Shown: in pieces, positions 8,268 through 18,038 of the stretch | Layout of the letters: each line of letters starts with the position of its first letter | How positions within the stretch are numbered: position 1 is the first letter of the stretch | Notes under the pieces: model-generated | Databases searched by the model: none | Told to the model about the DNA's origin: nothing | What the model saw: the letters and a program-made list of their open reading frames with translations, nothing else | Source: JBCBWG01 sp036804185 | GTDB lineage: Bacteria; Pseudomonadota; Alphaproteobacteria; Rhizobiales; Hyphomicrobiaceae | Reading direction: 5' to 3' | Assembly: GCA_050330095.1 (NCBI GenBank) | Contig: JBHJOC010000034.1 | Coordinates: 8,385-72,384 of the forward strand | Length of the DNA: 64,000 nucleotides | Made by a program: the position numbers and the translations under genes

Positions 8268-9332
8268 TCAGAATGTCAGCTCCGTTGGGTCTTCGAGCGG
8301 TGCGAAATATCCAGCGATCTCGTCGGCTGGGATCGCAGCAACACTCCCATGTTGCCACTTCGGCGCGCGATCCTTGTCGATCAGTTGCGCCCGCACGCCC
8401 TCGAGGAACTCACCGCGGTCAAACAGCCTGTTCGTCAAACGATACTCCGTAACGAGGGCCTCGCGCAGTGACCTCACGTTGCGGGCGCGGCGCACCGCTT
8501 CGAGCGTTAGTGTCATCGAGAGCGGCGAACGGTGCGCAAAGCCTCGCGCCTCTTCGCGCAGCCAATCCGGTGCCGATTCCGCCGTCGCAGCCGCGATGAT
8601 GGCGGATACCGTATCCTCGGCGAAGATGCGGTTTATGACGGACATGCGGCCTGCAATCGTCGCAGGCGGCGGTGCTGACGTCGCCTCGGCCACCAGGACA
8701 CCGACGGGATGGCCATCGCGGTTGCACAAGGCAGACACAAACTGCGGCACGTCTTGGCGGGCTACGTGCGCATCGGCGAAATTCGCATAGATGCCATCGG
8801 CAGCACCCATGTTCGTGCCCAGCAGACCGAGATATTCGCCGAGCCGACCCGGCGCGCGTGACAGCAGCCACGTGCCGCCAACATCCGGGATCAATCCAAT
8901 CGCAGTCTCCGGCATTGCGAGCCTGGAGGCCTCTGTCACGATGCGGTGCGAGGCATGCGCCGAGAGCCCGATGCCGCCGCCCATGACGATGCCGTCCATG
9001 ATCGCGACGAACGGCTTCGGGTACGAAGCGATGTCGGCATTGAGCCGATATTCGTCGGCCCAGAAACGGGCAGCCAGGCGCGGGTCGCTTTCACGCGCGT
9101 GGTAGAGTGCACGCACGTCACCGCCCGCACACAGACCGCGCTCTCCAGCGCCATCGAGAATGACGAGGGCAACGCGATCATCGTTCCGCCAGGCATCGAG
9201 CGCTCTCTGCAACTCACCGACCTGTGCATAACTCAAGGCGTTCAGTGCCTTCGGCCGGTTGAGCGTGATGCGGCCTGCTCGGCCCTCAACACGAACGAGG
9301 GTTTCAGCTTCGGGCGTAGACGGTTCGGACAT
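8268..9332 (-). CDS. 3-hydroxyisobutyryl-CoA hydrolase-like crotonase family protein
   Basis: This crotonase-fold protein of about 354 residues resembles 3-hydroxyisobutyryl-CoA hydrolase of valine breakdown. The oxyanion-hole segments GLCAGGD and MDGIVMGGGIGLS are present, as is MPETAIGLIPDVGG, which carries acidic residues typical of the hydrolases. The C-terminal part has EFLEGVRAQLIDKD and PKWQHG, which are characteristic of HIBCH-like proteins rather than short enoyl-CoA hydratases. The start is uncertain: ATG 9332 is chosen, GTG 9341 is in frame, and neither has a strong ribosome binding site. A CoA-transferase gene follows. Confidence 0.87.
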   Translation of the reverse strand: MSEPSTPEAETLVRVEGRAGRITLNRPKALNALSYAQVGELQRALDAWRNDDRVALVILDGAGERGLCAGGDVRALYHARESDPRLAARFWADEYRLNADIASYPKPFVAIMDGIVMGGGIGLSAHASHRIVTEASRLAMPETAIGLIPDVGGTWLLSRAPGRLGEYLGLLGTNMGAADGIYANFADAHVARQDVPQFVSALCNRDGHPVGVLVAEATSAPPPATIAGRMSVINRIFAEDTVSAIIAAATAESAPDWLREEARGFAHRSPLSMTLTLEAVRRARNVRSLREALVTEYRLTNRLFDRGEFLEGVRAQLIDKDRAPKWQHGSVAAIPADEIAGYFAPLEDPTELTF

Positions 9333-9592
9333 TGGGGGCACTCGTGGCGTGTGGCATCGGACGATGGCAGGTGGAACTGCTATAGCGCAACTGCGGTGCC
9401 TCGCAATTGCCGAGGGAAGAGCGCGGCCGGCGGCAGGATCGCGTCGTGGCGGCGATCGTTGGCAATGCGTTTCTTCAGGCCCATCGGATCAAAGGGCGTT
9501 CTGATGTGCTGCCACGACCGAATGAGCACGTCGCATCGAGGCCATGGATGTCTCGCGCGGGATTTGGTGCGCCTCGCAGAGGAACCAAAACG

Positions 9593-10078
9593 ATGACCAT
9601 CACCATTGACATCGAGGCACATTATCCGCGCGACCCTGACGCACTGTTCGAACAGGCCTTGACGTTTGCCGATCTCGAAACCGCGATGCGTGGGGTTGCA
9701 ACCTACTCAGGCTTCGACAACCGAGGGCGCTTTGCACAAGGCGACGTCATCACCGTCGACATCTGGTTCTGGCGATTGTTTCCGACGCGAGCGCACAGGA
9801 TCACTGTCGAGCGCGTGGATTTGGGCCAGCGTGTTCGCGAGACGCGCGAGAGCCACCGCGGGATCAGGCGGTGGGAGCATCGTCTTACGGTGGTGCAAGG
9901 GGCTTGGGAGCCTGCCCTGACTGGCGGGCCGGCCGGAGCGGTTTGGCGGGATCATCTGATTCTGGATGCGGGATGGCAGACCCCCATGGTCGGCAGGTTC
10001 GTTCAGTCTGTATACCGATACGGCCACCGCAAGCGCGGTGCCGTTCGCGTCCGTTCGCGCCTCACGCGGTCTCCTTGA
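9593..10078 (+). CDS. SRPBCC-like protein of unknown function
   Basis: This protein of about 161 residues begins with a beta-rich segment (MTITIDIEAHYPRDPDALFEQ) and ends with a helix containing PMVGRFVQSVYRYGHRKR. That pattern resembles the START/SRPBCC ligand-binding fold. ATG 9593 has AGAGGA about 10 bases upstream. A longer in-frame start at 9407 would add an Arg-rich stretch that does not look like protein. The central part is Trp- and Arg-rich. The ligand and role are unknown. dnaE starts 157 bases downstream. Confidence 0.65.
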   Translation: MTITIDIEAHYPRDPDALFEQALTFADLETAMRGVATYSGFDNRGRFAQGDVITVDIWFWRLFPTRAHRITVERVDLGQRVRETRESHRGIRRWEHRLTVVQGAWEPALTGGPAGAVWRDHLILDAGWQTPMVGRFVQSVYRYGHRKRGAVRVRSRLTRSP

Positions 10079-10235
10079 GAGAGCGACACCACCCGCGGCG
10101 CGCGATCGCCCAACGAGGCACGGACCGCGTTGAACAGGGTACGCACTGGACGTTTGGGCGTCGCAGCGCTGCAGCCCTGTTGACCGACGAAGACCTGGTC
10201 GCGACAGCGGCGGCGCTCCAACGCTATGCTCGCGC

Positions 10236-13200
10236 ATGACCCAAACGATTCGACCTCAAACGAGTGAAGCCACCCACGCGCCGCGCTTCGTTCATCTCAA
10301 GGTGCACTCGGCCTATTCCCTTCTCGAGGGCGCTCTGCCGATCGGCAAGCTCGCCGATCTGGCGAAGGGCTACGGGTTTCCCGCGCTCGCGCTGACGGAC
10401 ACCGATAATCTGTTTGGCGCTCTCGAGTTCTCAGATAAGCTCGCGAAAGCCGGCGTCCAGCCGATCGCTGGGCTGTCGTTGGCGATCGACTTCGAAGACG
10501 AGGAATCGGGTCCGTTCGGACAGCGGGGCGGGCTTGCGCGCGCCAGCACCGGTCGCATCGCGCTGCTCGCCATGTCAGAACGCGGCTACCAGAACCTGAT
10601 GAAGCTTGCGAGCCGAGCTTATTTCGATCCTGAGGACACAGCCGATCGACACGTCTGCTTCACCCGCCTCGCGGAGTTTTCCGACGATCTCATCGCGTTG
10701 ACCGGCGGTCCTGATGGCCCGATCGACACGCTGCTTCGGGATGCACGGACAGAACGCGCTCTGTCGCGGTTGGATCGGCTATCGAAAACGTTCGGCGACC
10801 GCCTCTACGTTGAGATCCAGCGCCACGGCGTCGACAGCGAGGCCGCGGTTGAGCCACAGTTGGTCGAACTTGCCTACCTTCGCGATCTGCCGCTCGTTGC
10901 AACCAACGAGGTCTATTTCGCAGCTCCATCGGACCACGAAGCCCACGATGCGCTGCTTTGCATTGCCGAGGGCCGCTACGTCGTCGAGCCTGATCGCAGG
11001 CGCGTCTCGCCTGAGCACTATATGAAGTCGGCCGATGACATGGCACGGCTGTTTTCAGACCTTCCCGAAGCAATCTCCAACACGATCGAGATCGCTCAGC
11101 GGTGCCACTACCGCCCACTCGGCAAGAAGCCGATCTTGCCCCGTTTCGTTGCAGCGACGCCTGAGACCTCGCCCGAGACCCTGCAACGGATGGAGGCCGA
11201 GGAACTCGCCAAACAAGCACGCGCCGGCCTTGCCAAACGCCTCGCAGCGCACGGCCCTGCTGCGGGTTTCAGGACCGAGGACTACGACGATCGGCTCGCA
11301 TTCGAGCTCGGCGTCATCGAGCGGATGGGCTTTCCGGGTTACTTTCTCATCGTTGCCGACTTCATCAAATGGGCCAAAGCCAAGGGCATCCCGGTTGGGC
11401 CCGGCCGTGGTTCCGGGGCCGGCTCGCTCGTTGCCTACGCGCTCACGATTACCGATCTCGACCCGTTGAGATTTGGGCTGCTGTTCGAGCGGTTTCTCAA
11501 CCCCGAGCGCGTCTCGATGCCAGACTTCGACATCGACTTCTGTCAGGACCGCCGCGAAGAGGTGATCCGATACGTTCAGCAGAAGTACGGGCACGACAGG
11601 GTCGCGCAGATCATCACGCACGGGAAGTTGCAGGCGCGCGCGGTGCTGCGCGACGTCGGCCGAGTGTTGCAGATGCCGTTTGGCCAGGTCGACAAGCTGT
11701 GCAAGCTCGTGCCGAACAACCCGGCAAACCCTGTTACGCTGCCGCAAGCGATTGACGATGAGCCAAGGCTCCAGGACGCCGCCGACGAGGACCCGGCGGT
11801 CGCAAAGCTGCTCGAGATGGGTATCAAGCTCGAGGGGCTCTACCGCCACGCCTCGACGCACGCGGCCGGCATGGTGATCGGCGATCGCCCACTCGATGAA
11901 CTCGTGCCCCTCTATCGTGATCCGCGCTCGAACATGCCGGTGACGCAGTTCAACTGGAAACTCGTCGAGGCTGCCGGACTTGTGAAATTCGACTTCCTCG
12001 GTCTCAAGACGCTGACCGTGCTCGAGACGGCCGTCGATCTCGTGAGAAAGGGCCGCGGGATCGAGATCGACCTGACCAAACTGCCGCTCGACGATGCGAA
12101 ATCTTATGAGCTTCTGGCCGCGGCCGATACCGTCGGCGTGTTCCAGCTCGAAAGTACAGGCATGCGCGAGAGCTTGAAACAGCTCGCACCCGACCGGTTC
12201 GAAGACATCATCGCGATGGTGGCGCTCTACCGGCCAGGCCCGATGTCGAACATCCCGACCTATATCGCCCGCAAGCACGGCCGTGAGGAGCCCGACTACC
12301 TGCACCCGATGCTCGAGGGCATCCTCAAAGAGACCTACGGCGTCATCATCTACCAGGAACAGGTGATGCAAATCGCGCAGGTGATGGCCGGCTATTCCCT
12401 CGGCAAAGCCGATGTCCTGCGGCGCGCGATGGGGAAAAAAGACAAGGCGGCGATGGCGCAGCAGCAGGCGGAATTCGTCGCAGGCGCTGTCGCGAACGGC
12501 GTCAAGGAGAAAGATGCGGCCTACATCTTCGAACTTGTCGACAAGTTCGCCGGATATGGCTTCAACAAGTCGCATGCTGCCGCCTACGCGCTCGTCGCCT
12601 ACCATACGGCCTACCTGAAAGCGAACTACCGGGCCGAGTTTCTGGCAGCGTCAATGTCGCTTGATATTGCAAACACCGACAAGCTCGCAATGTTTGCAGC
12701 AGAGGCCAAGCGTAGCGGCATCGAGATCAGGCCGCCGTGCGTCAACGCTTCGGAAGTGGCGTTCTCTGTTGAGCCTCCCGGGAAAGACGGTGGTGAGCGT
12801 GCCGTTCGCTATGCGCTCGCCGCACTCAAGAACGTCGGCGCTGGCGCTGTCGAGACGATTTGTGCAGCCCGGCGCCAAGCTGGTCCATTCCGTGACCTGT
12901 CTGATTTCGCCCGCCGCCTCAACACGAAGGCATTGAACCGCCGCGCGCTTGAAATGCTGGCCTGCGCAGGGGCTTTCGACACGTTCCGTATCGACCGGTC
13001 TCTGGCCTTTGCCAATGCCGAGCACATCCTCGCGTTCGCGTCGCGGTTGGCCGCGGATGCCGATGCTGGGATCGAGGACCTGTTTTCAAGCGGGGGGCCG
13101 GGCTCGACACCGGCTCTCGACTTGAGGCCGACCAATGCGTGGCCGCCGATGGAACGACTCGAGCGAGAATTCTCGGCCATCGGGTTCTTTCTCTCAGGCC

Positions 13201-13787
13201 ATCCGCTCGATGAATATGCCGGCGTGCTCACGAGCATTGGGGTCAAGACCTATGCCCAGTTCCTCGAAGCCGTCGAGCGCGGCGCAAGAGCAGGCAAGAT
13301 TGCAGGCATCGTCGTCGCGGCGCGGGTGCGCAAATCGCAGCGCGGCAACGCCTTCGCATTCGCGATGTTCTCGGACACGACAGGGCAATTCGAGGCGGTC
13401 GTGTTCTCGGAGACGCTCTCTCAAGCGCGCGACCTGCTCGAGCCGGGCACCGCGGTGATCGTCTCGGTGGAGGCCGACCCCGATGGCGACACGGTCAAGA
13501 TGCGGGCGACCAATATCGAGGCCCTCGATCGCGTCGCCAAGAACGCAGGCCAGACGTTTCTGATCAGGGTCGATCCGAGGGCCGTCGATCCTCTGCAAGG
13601 TGGGGCAGCGCTCGATGGGCTCAAGCGCGTTCTCATTCCTGGGCGGGGCAAGGTCCGCCTCAGCGTCACGTTGCTCGATCAGGCCAAAGAAATCACGCTC
13701 GAGCTTCCCGGCCGGTTCGAGACGAGCCCGCAGGCGCGCGGCTCCCTCTTGATGCTGGCGGGCGTTCTTGACGTCGTCGCGGTCTGA
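10236..13787 (+). CDS. dnaE: DNA polymerase III subunit alpha
   Basis: This 1183-residue replicative polymerase has the expected length for DnaE1. It starts with the PHP domain (HLKVHSAYSLLEGALPIG, LALTDTDNLFGALEF). The polymerase palm has the acidic triad PDFDIDF at about residues 429-435. Later come the motifs GLKTLTVLE, VGVFQLES and YRPGPMSNIP, and QEQVMQIAQVMAGYSLGKAD. The C-terminal part holds helix-hairpin-helix and OB-fold regions (LSGHPLDEY; GIVVAARVRKSQRGNAFAF). It synthesises DNA in the polymerase III holoenzyme. ATG 10236 has no strong ribosome binding site. No other replication genes are adjacent. Confidence 0.97.
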   Translation: MTQTIRPQTSEATHAPRFVHLKVHSAYSLLEGALPIGKLADLAKGYGFPALALTDTDNLFGALEFSDKLAKAGVQPIAGLSLAIDFEDEESGPFGQRGGLARASTGRIALLAMSERGYQNLMKLASRAYFDPEDTADRHVCFTRLAEFSDDLIALTGGPDGPIDTLLRDARTERALSRLDRLSKTFGDRLYVEIQRHGVDSEAAVEPQLVELAYLRDLPLVATNEVYFAAPSDHEAHDALLCIAEGRYVVEPDRRRVSPEHYMKSADDMARLFSDLPEAISNTIEIAQRCHYRPLGKKPILPRFVAATPETSPETLQRMEAEELAKQARAGLAKRLAAHGPAAGFRTEDYDDRLAFELGVIERMGFPGYFLIVADFIKWAKAKGIPVGPGRGSGAGSLVAYALTITDLDPLRFGLLFERFLNPERVSMPDFDIDFCQDRREEVIRYVQQKYGHDRVAQIITHGKLQARAVLRDVGRVLQMPFGQVDKLCKLVPNNPANPVTLPQAIDDEPRLQDAADEDPAVAKLLEMGIKLEGLYRHASTHAAGMVIGDRPLDELVPLYRDPRSNMPVTQFNWKLVEAAGLVKFDFLGLKTLTVLETAVDLVRKGRGIEIDLTKLPLDDAKSYELLAAADTVGVFQLESTGMRESLKQLAPDRFEDIIAMVALYRPGPMSNIPTYIARKHGREEPDYLHPMLEGILKETYGVIIYQEQVMQIAQVMAGYSLGKADVLRRAMGKKDKAAMAQQQAEFVAGAVANGVKEKDAAYIFELVDKFAGYGFNKSHAAAYALVAYHTAYLKANYRAEFLAASMSLDIANTDKLAMFAAEAKRSGIEIRPPCVNASEVAFSVEPPGKDGGERAVRYALAALKNVGAGAVETICAARRQAGPFRDLSDFARRLNTKALNRRALEMLACAGAFDTFRIDRSLAFANAEHILAFASRLAADADAGIEDLFSSGGPGSTPALDLRPTNAWPPMERLEREFSAIGFFLSGHPLDEYAGVLTSIGVKTYAQFLEAVERGARAGKIAGIVVAARVRKSQRGNAFAFAMFSDTTGQFEAVVFSETLSQARDLLEPGTAVIVSVEADPDGDTVKMRATNIEALDRVAKNAGQTFLIRVDPRAVDPLQGGAALDGLKRVLIPGRGKVRLSVTLLDQAKEITLELPGRFETSPQARGSLLMLAGVLDVVAV

Positions 13788-13854
13788 GCACCGCGCGACA
13801 CCCGAATCACGACGATATTCTGTCGCTCTCCAGGCGTGGACAAGCAGACCCGAT

Positions 13855-14652
13855 CTATCGACCAATGCCAACCCGGCGCGCCGCGTAGTCTGCTACCGCC
13901 GCTCCGAACGCTTCAAAAAGCGTGCGGTTGATCGCATTTGCATGTGGCTCGTATTCCGCGTGCCACTGGACCCCAAGGGCAAACCCGGGCGCGCCTGAAA
14001 TTGAAATGGCCTCAATGGTCCCGTCCTCTGCGACGCCCTCGACGACAATCCCATCGCCGATGCGCTCGATCCCTTGGCCGTGTAGGGAGTTTACGCGGAT
14101 GGTGCGTCTGCCGAGCAAACGTTCAAAGCAGCCGTCCGGGGTCAGCGTCACGTCGTGGCGCTCGGCGAAGATGACGTTCGGGTCGGGGTGCGGCTCTCCG
14201 CTCGGCAGCCGGGTCATGCGATGGTTCATTCGGCCGGGCAACTCCCGGATCTCCGGGTGCAGCGTGCCACCGAACGCGACGTTCATTTCCTGCAGGCCCC
14301 GGCAGATGCCGAAAATTGGAACACCTCGGTCAACGCAGGCCCGAACCACAGGCAGCGCCACCGCGTCGCGATGCTCATCGAACGGCTCATGTGCCGGCGT
14401 CGGCTCGTGTCCATAGTGGGTTGGGTGAACGTTGGCCCTACCGCCCGTCAACAACACCCCGTCGACGACCGAGAGCACCGTTTCAGCATCGAAGTGGTCC
14501 GGCATGCCGGGCACGATGAGTGGCAGGGCGCCTGCGACATCGGCAACCGCACGCATGTTTCTCAGCCCCGCGAACTGCACCTTGAAACCGCCGTCGACGG
14601 TCCGCGTGTTGGCGATGATCCCGATGACGGGTTTGGAGCGTCGACGGCTCAC
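13855..14652 (-). CDS. Gamma-glutamyl-gamma-aminobutyrate hydrolase family peptidase (C26)
   Basis: This 265-residue class I glutamine amidotransferase-like hydrolase resembles PuuD. The nucleophile elbow is FGICRGLQEMNVAFGGTL with the active cysteine, and the histidine and glutamate are in LGVQWHAEYE, near the C-terminus. It would release the gamma-glutamyl group from small molecules in the cytoplasm; the substrate is a guess. The start is GTG 14652, preceded by a perfect GGGAGG; an ATG 42 bases further upstream lacks this. It lies 79 bases downstream of the CapA-like gene on the same strand and converges on dnaE. Confidence 0.88.
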   Translation of the reverse strand: MSRRRSKPVIGIIANTRTVDGGFKVQFAGLRNMRAVADVAGALPLIVPGMPDHFDAETVLSVVDGVLLTGGRANVHPTHYGHEPTPAHEPFDEHRDAVALPVVRACVDRGVPIFGICRGLQEMNVAFGGTLHPEIRELPGRMNHRMTRLPSGEPHPDPNVIFAERHDVTLTPDGCFERLLGRRTIRVNSLHGQGIERIGDGIVVEGVAEDGTIEAISISGAPGFALGVQWHAEYEPHANAINRTLFEAFGAAVADYAARRVGIGR

Positions 14653-14731
14653 TCGGGCCTCCCGAAATGGATGACTGACTCGCGACGTTAGCATGAGCCG
14701 CTGGTATGCGGGAGCATGCGAGCCAGCGCCG

Positions 14732-15991
14732 TCACCGGGCTTCGACAGCGGCAACCGCCCCACACGTCCGCGGCAAACTGTTGATGTCGGAGGCCCTGAT
14801 GGCATTTCCGGCCGGGTAGATTCGCCGCGCAAGCCGTGCGGCATAAGAGTTTTCCGCCGCCTCGACTGCACGCAGGCCACGCGCGTCGATTTCGACCCAC
14901 GTAGGTACGAACCCCGCAGCTGAGATGGCTGCCTTGCCATCGCCGCCGAGCACCATCTCGACGATCGCAACGGCGCCGACCCTCTGCGGCATCTGCCGCT
15001 GGTTCGAGATGAAATTCCCGAGCGAGTATATAATCAGCCCTTCCCGGCCGTCGGCTGTCGTGTGCTTCTCCCAGGGCTGCAGGACGTGGGGATGCGCGCC
15101 GAACACCGCAAGCGCACCGGCCTCGATCGCAGCCCGCCCGAGCGACCTCTGCCCGCGATCGGGAACATGCGTGTTCTCACTGCCCCAGTGCGGGGTGAAG
15201 ATGACCCCAGCTACCTCGGGGTCGCGCGTGAGCGCCTGGATCTCGTCAAGCAACGCTGTCCGGTCGCGGAAGCAGTTCTGGGTCTGGCCATGGCGGTCCG
15301 GCATGCCGTTGGTCGAGTAGGTGCACGCCAGGAACGCAAAGGTTGCCTCACCGGCCTTGATGCGCGTGCTCCAACTGCGCGCCGCGTCCTCACGCTTGCG
15401 CGTGCCGACGTAGGCAAGGCCGGCAGCATCGAGGTTGTCGATCGTGCGATCAACGCCGACTGCGCCACGATCGAGCGCGTGATTGTTGGCGGTCGAGACG
15501 ATGTCGAACCCGCTGTGTGCGAGATCGGTCAGCACCGACGGGTGGAAATTGAAGAGGAGGGTCTGGTTCTTGTAGCCGTAAACGACCTGATCAACCCGCC
15601 AGCCCGGATCGGCCACCACACGTCCGCCAGCAGCGACACCCTGCGCTGCCGGGCCTTCAAGATTTCCGTAGGTGATATCAGCGGCTTTCAACACTGGCAC
15701 GAGTTCCTGCCAGAACTGCGTGAAGCCCGCACGTCGCGCCAAAGCATCCCGCTGGAGCCGATTGTGAAACAGCAAGTCGCCGACAGCCGCGATCGTCACG
15801 CGCTCGCCAGCCGTGCAGCCGCCTTCGAAGATTTCAGGGCCGCCCGCGCTGTCACTCGTCCGCCCCTTCAAGGCTGGATTCGAGGCCAGAGCAGCGCCGG
15901 CCACGCGCACCACGTCCAGCGTCGCAAATCCCATGACCATCGCGAAGCTCAGCACAGATGCCGAAAGCCGGCCACGCTTGCGACCTGACAT
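14732..15991 (-). CDS. CapA family protein (exported metallophosphatase fold)
   Basis: This 419-residue protein has an N-terminal hydrophobic segment (about residues 10-35) typical of an exported protein. Next come the CapA/PgsA metallophosphoesterase-like motifs: AVGDLLFHNR, YGNLEGP, STANNHALDRG, TPHWGSENTH, FGAHPHVLQPWE and YSLGNFISNQ. CapA proteins take part in synthesis or anchoring of poly-gamma-glutamate or other capsule material; here the role is only inferred. The neighbour downstream is a gamma-glutamyl hydrolase, which may hint at shared gamma-glutamyl chemistry, but no capB or capC genes are present in the window. Confidence 0.87.
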   Translation of the reverse strand: MSGRKRGRLSASVLSFAMVMGFATLDVVRVAGAALASNPALKGRTSDSAGGPEIFEGGCTAGERVTIAAVGDLLFHNRLQRDALARRAGFTQFWQELVPVLKAADITYGNLEGPAAQGVAAGGRVVADPGWRVDQVVYGYKNQTLLFNFHPSVLTDLAHSGFDIVSTANNHALDRGAVGVDRTIDNLDAAGLAYVGTRKREDAARSWSTRIKAGEATFAFLACTYSTNGMPDRHGQTQNCFRDRTALLDEIQALTRDPEVAGVIFTPHWGSENTHVPDRGQRSLGRAAIEAGALAVFGAHPHVLQPWEKHTTADGREGLIIYSLGNFISNQRQMPQRVGAVAIVEMVLGGDGKAAISAAGFVPTWVEIDARGLRAVEAAENSYAARLARRIYPAGNAIRASDINSLPRTCGAVAAVEAR

Positions 15992-16278
15992 GCCACCAAA
16001 ACTCCGCGCTCAACTGACACAGCACTCCAGGGACATCGTGCAAGCCCCTGAACAGTCGGCGCAATCAATTTCCCACCGAACGCTGAAGACTTTCAACACA
16101 GCGTGGAATGCACGACACGCACCGGGCCGCGACACGGGCGGCAAGTTGCCGCAAGTTGCGGCACTGGGCGCCTCAATCGACCATGCACGCCGACTGTGAG
16201 CCTCCCCGTGCTCCGGCTCCGGCACGTGGGTCCGATCGCAGCATTCTCGGCCCCGTCGATTAACGCGGCTCGGCGCCA

Positions 16279-16611
16279 CTATGAGCAACCGCGCGCCCTT
16301 TCAATGCTGCGGATGATCTGCACGTTGCTGCGCATGAGGCTGTTCAACGGGACGCTTGCCATGCTGTCGTGCTGGCATCCGCCATTGCCGAACCAGCTGA
16401 TCGCGCGCGGCGTCTTGAAACAATAGCCAGCGTCTTTGTAGATCGAGTTCCGTAGTATCCAGAGGTCCTCACATGAGCGACCCTTGAGTTCATGGGCCTT
16501 GATTGCGACGTTCTCGACGCAGTCGATAAGGTGACAGCCGGCCTGGGCTGGACCGGCCGTTCCAAAACCTATCAGCACCAAGCCTGCAATCAGCGATCGA
16601 AACGACGTCAT
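16279..16611 (-). CDS. Small exported YARHG-domain protein
   Basis: This 110-residue protein starts with a signal peptide (about residues 1-23, ending GPAQA). The mature part has a YARHG-like segment: CEDLWILRNSIYKDAGYCFKT, followed by a cysteine-containing region. Such domains occur in secreted or periplasmic proteins with no known activity. I chose ATG 16611, which has GGGAGGG upstream. An upstream in-frame start at 16704 would place the signal peptide inside the protein. Four cysteines in the mature region could form disulfides. Confidence 0.75.
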   Translation of the reverse strand: MTSFRSLIAGLVLIGFGTAGPAQAGCHLIDCVENVAIKAHELKGRSCEDLWILRNSIYKDAGYCFKTPRAISWFGNGGCQHDSMASVPLNSLMRSNVQIIRSIERARGCS

Positions 16612-16807
16612 CGGTGTGACCCTCCCGTCATGGCGACCCGAAACCCGGGGACTACGTGAGGATAGCCCTTGATTTTTGAATGCCTGCTGACCGATCCGTT
16701 CCACAGGCAGTCATCCAAAATCGTCATTGACACCGTCGGGTCTGGCCGGACGCAGAGGCCCGCGCCTTGACAATTCTGCAGGTTAGGTTGGAGGCCGGAT
16801 AGACCGC

Positions 16808-17809
16808 ATGACGGAACAAGGTCGGCCCTACGGCACACTGAGCGCGCGAGATCTTCTGGAGACGGGGCTTCGGCGCGACCTTGCAGCGCTTGAAATCGAG
16901 CGCCAGGCCGCACTGTCCGAGCGCACCCGCAGGTATCGAACCGGCGCCGTCATCGTGATCCCCATGATTTTGTTGGTCTTCTTCGGGCTTGCGGCGCTGC
17001 AATGGTCGATCGGTTGGGGGATTGCCGCTACATGGCTTGGCGGAACCCTCGTCTGGGGATGGGGTCTTGAGGCCCAGAAGACCTTCGAGCGCACGGCGCG
17101 CAGCCGCATTATCGACCGCGTGTGCGAAGAGATCGGTGACATCACCTACGACGATGCCGCCGCTCGCGTCTCACTCGCCCCTTTCGATGCGCTCGGCATC
17201 CTGCCGCACTACACGAAACACCAGTTGAGCGGCGCACTGGCAGGCCGGTACCGAAACTGCGAATTTGAAGTTGCGAAGGCGGAGCTGAGGCGCAGCGGGC
17301 GCAGGGGCAGCAGCCGTAAAGTATTCGACGGCCTGATCATGCGGATCAGTATGCCAACGCCTGTCCGCGGCCGGGTCATGATCACCCGGGATCAAGGGAC
17401 GGTGCTTAACCGCCTGGGGCAGTTCTTTTCATCGGCTACGCGCGTCGAAATCCCGCATCACACGTTCGAAGCAAAGTTCGAGGTCTACGCCGACCACGCC
17501 GATCAGGCCCATCGTTTCGTCACTCCCGTGTTCGTGCAAAATTTCCTGGCCCTCCGCTCGAACCTTGGCGGAACGGGCCTCACAGGCGGCTTTCAAGACC
17601 GCTGGTTCCATGTCGCTCTCGACGGTGTGCCGAGCTTTTTGGCCGTCGCCAGGATCGATGCTCCGCTGACCAACATCGAGAAGAGTATCGAACAGGCCAT
17701 TCAAGAAGTCGTTTTGATCTATCGGATCATCGATCAGTTGCACGACGCGCCAGAGCAAGCGACAACGCGGGCAAGAACGAACGCCACTGACGCGCAGGCG
17801 CCGAGCTAG
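16808..17809 (+). CDS. DUF3137 membrane protein
   Basis: This 333-residue protein has a cytoplasmic N-terminal helix rich in charged residues, then two adjacent transmembrane segments (about residues 47-90). A large soluble domain follows that contains FEAKFEVYADHADQAH and FLAVARIDAPL, which match the DUF3137 family. The function is unknown. The stop codon TAG (17807-17809) lies inside a type A palindromic repeat that begins at 17806, so the repeat contributes the end of the gene. A short frame in the repeat region downstream is not a continuation. Confidence 0.8.
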   Translation: MTEQGRPYGTLSARDLLETGLRRDLAALEIERQAALSERTRRYRTGAVIVIPMILLVFFGLAALQWSIGWGIAATWLGGTLVWGWGLEAQKTFERTARSRIIDRVCEEIGDITYDDAAARVSLAPFDALGILPHYTKHQLSGALAGRYRNCEFEVAKAELRRSGRRGSSRKVFDGLIMRISMPTPVRGRVMITRDQGTVLNRLGQFFSSATRVEIPHHTFEAKFEVYADHADQAHRFVTPVFVQNFLALRSNLGGTGLTGGFQDRWFHVALDGVPSFLAVARIDAPLTNIEKSIEQAIQEVVLIYRIIDQLHDAPEQATTRARTNATDAQAPS

Positions 17810-17882
17810 GATCCGCTTTCCGTAGTTCGTGACTCACTCTCGTCAGATGCCGAAACGAACGACGGACAGCAAAGGTTCCGCG
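17806..17882. repeat. Palindromic element, type A copy 2 (77 bp)
   Basis: It is in A(r) orientation and begins CTAGGATCC with CGCTTTCCGTAGTTCG, facing CGAACGACGGACAGC and ending GGTTCCGCG. The ends are more diverged than in other copies. It contains the stop codon of the DUF3137 gene. A 12-base linker leads into the type B element. Confidence 0.8.
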
Positions 17883-17894
17883 CAACATTTGAAT

Positions 17895-17973
17895 CTCGTA
17901 CCGCTTTTCGATCAGACGTCCCTGGCAGGCGCGTGTTGCGGAGGGCGACGGGACTTCTGAGCGGCGGTACTCG
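17895..17973. repeat. Palindromic element, type B copy 2 (79 bp)
   Basis: It is in B(f) orientation. It begins CTCGTACCGCTTTTCGATC and ends GCGGCGGTACTCG, with core AGACGTCCCTG facing CGGGACTTCT. Together with the preceding A element it forms the composite unit seen several times in the window. Confidence 0.85.
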
Positions 17974-18038
17974 TGTGGCGTCGCGCCATGCTTTGGGACT
18001 CCACGCTCGCCAATCCACTTTCGGTTCTGGAGATCGAA

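Noticed and set aside
9380..9622. 80-residue minus-strand frame upstream of the SRPBCC-like gene
   Set aside because: It overlaps the start of the SRPBCC-like gene and the end of its leader, and has no recognised family or ribosome binding site.
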